Shown here piece after piece: positions 5,301-5,727 of a stretch of 5,727 nt of DNA. The notes beneath the pieces were generated by a model. The model had not been told where the DNA came from. It made no database searches and worked only from the letters and a program-made list of their open reading frames with translations. Source of the stretch: JALHRI01 sp044351685 (GTDB lineage Bacteria; Pseudomonadota; Alphaproteobacteria; Rickettsiales; UBA3002); assembly GCA_044351685.1 (NCBI GenBank), contig JBILFK010000104.1, positions 1 to 5,727 of the forward strand. Reading direction: 5' to 3'. The position numbers were made by a program, and so were the translations under genes. How positions within the stretch are numbered: position 1 is the first letter of the stretch; the number at the start of each line of letters is the position of its first letter.

Positions 5301-5708
5301 CTATACGAATGTTTGTGTCATCACCCCGCGTGATTGTAGTGTGGCCAGGTAGCGAAGCGCATCCGCATCTTCGCCGCGCTCTTCGTAACTAGGAATAAAA
5401 AATTCGCCTTCTGCGGTGCAGCTACCGCTAAATGTAATCTGGCAACGCAGCGCGGCGCCTTGTAAAGCGGCTTTGCGCAATCTCAGCATCGCTGGTTCTG
5501 GCGTGATAATTCCTTCAATTTCCAATCGCAATTGCCGCCCGGAAATCTGCTGCAAGCTTTGCCATGGCGTTGCTGCCACATGATTAATTTCACGATACTC
5601 GTTGATAACGCTGCATAAACGCAGCGTTACACCCTGTAACAACTGCAAATCCGTATCCGGTGCTTGCAACAGTGCAATTTTCAATAGAAGTGCGTTCGAT
5701 GAATACAT
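5301..5708 (-). CDS. GTA/phage major tail tube protein, TP901-1 family (gp9-like)
   Basis: The 135-aa product resembles the tail tube protein of alphaproteobacterial gene transfer agents (TP901-1 major tail family, usually about 135-140 aa). Family members polymerise into the tube through which DNA passes. Points of agreement, in order: an N-terminal LLLKI strand; a central W-x-x-L with SGRQLRLEIEGI (family: W-x-x-L-x-x-A-G-x-R-x-x-x-I-x-G); a LRKAALQG helix; CQITF, then EGEFFIPSYEERGE (family: E-G-x-F-x-[IV]-x-x-x-E-x-x-G); and a final strand ending in LQSRGV (family: L-x-S-x-G). The ATG at 5708 follows GGGG by 4 nt. A GTG at 5720, just after an in-frame TAA, would add four residues and is the alternative. 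Other GTA genes would be expected upstream, beyond the right edge. Downstream, where the next tail genes usually lie, the genes are unrelated and on the opposite strand. Confidence 0.72.
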   Translation of the reverse strand: MYSSNALLLKIALLQAPDTDLQLLQGVTLRLCSVINEYREINHVAATPWQSLQQISGRQLRLEIEGIITPEPAMLRLRKAALQGAALRCQITFSGSCTAEGEFFIPSYEERGEDADALRYLATLQSRGVMTQTFV

Positions 5709-5727
5709 ATTACCCCGCACTTACTAG

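Overview
The window looks like an alphaproteobacterial chromosome of intermediate G+C (roughly half, judged by eye). The best taxonomic clue is the right-most gene, on the minus strand. It reads as the TP901-1-type tail tube protein found in the gene transfer agent (GTA) clusters of Alphaproteobacteria. No tRNA, rRNA, insertion sequence or CRISPR array is visible. Genes are densely packed; the longest gap is the 161-bp divergent region at 4067-4227.

Layout. (i) 1-72, minus: the possible first codons of a gene running off the left edge. An extended -10 box sits directly in front of its ATG, so its mRNA may be leaderless. (ii) 145-2085 and 2168-4066, minus: two consecutive large proteins (646 and 632 aa) that I cannot assign to a family. 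Both lack a signal peptide, have internal hydrophobic segments and mostly helical bodies, and end in low-complexity tails. They probably form one transcription unit, the 632-aa gene first. (iii) 4067-4227: a divergent regulatory region with short direct and inverted repeats. (iv) 4228-4749 and 4746-5297, plus: a two-gene operon with an ATGA overlap. Both products have an N-terminal membrane anchor and Pro/Ala/Lys-rich low-complexity sequence, with Cys-containing parts expected in the periplasm. The first carries a recognisable SUEL-type (galactose/rhamnose-binding lectin-like) cysteine pattern, split by a Pro/Ala/Lys-rich insertion. (v) 5301-5708, minus: the GTA/phage tail tube protein, convergent with the operon and only 3 bp from it.

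Function. The two plus-strand genes are probably co-translated envelope proteins. The two large minus-strand genes may work together at the cytoplasmic membrane, but their role cannot be read from sequence. The GTA-like gene is followed by unrelated opposite-strand genes, so the usual GTA order downstream of the tail tube gene is interrupted here. The most interesting non-coding signal is an exact 14-bp repeat placed exactly 21 nt after the stop codon of each large minus-strand gene. In the gap between them this repeat lies across a small inverted repeat.
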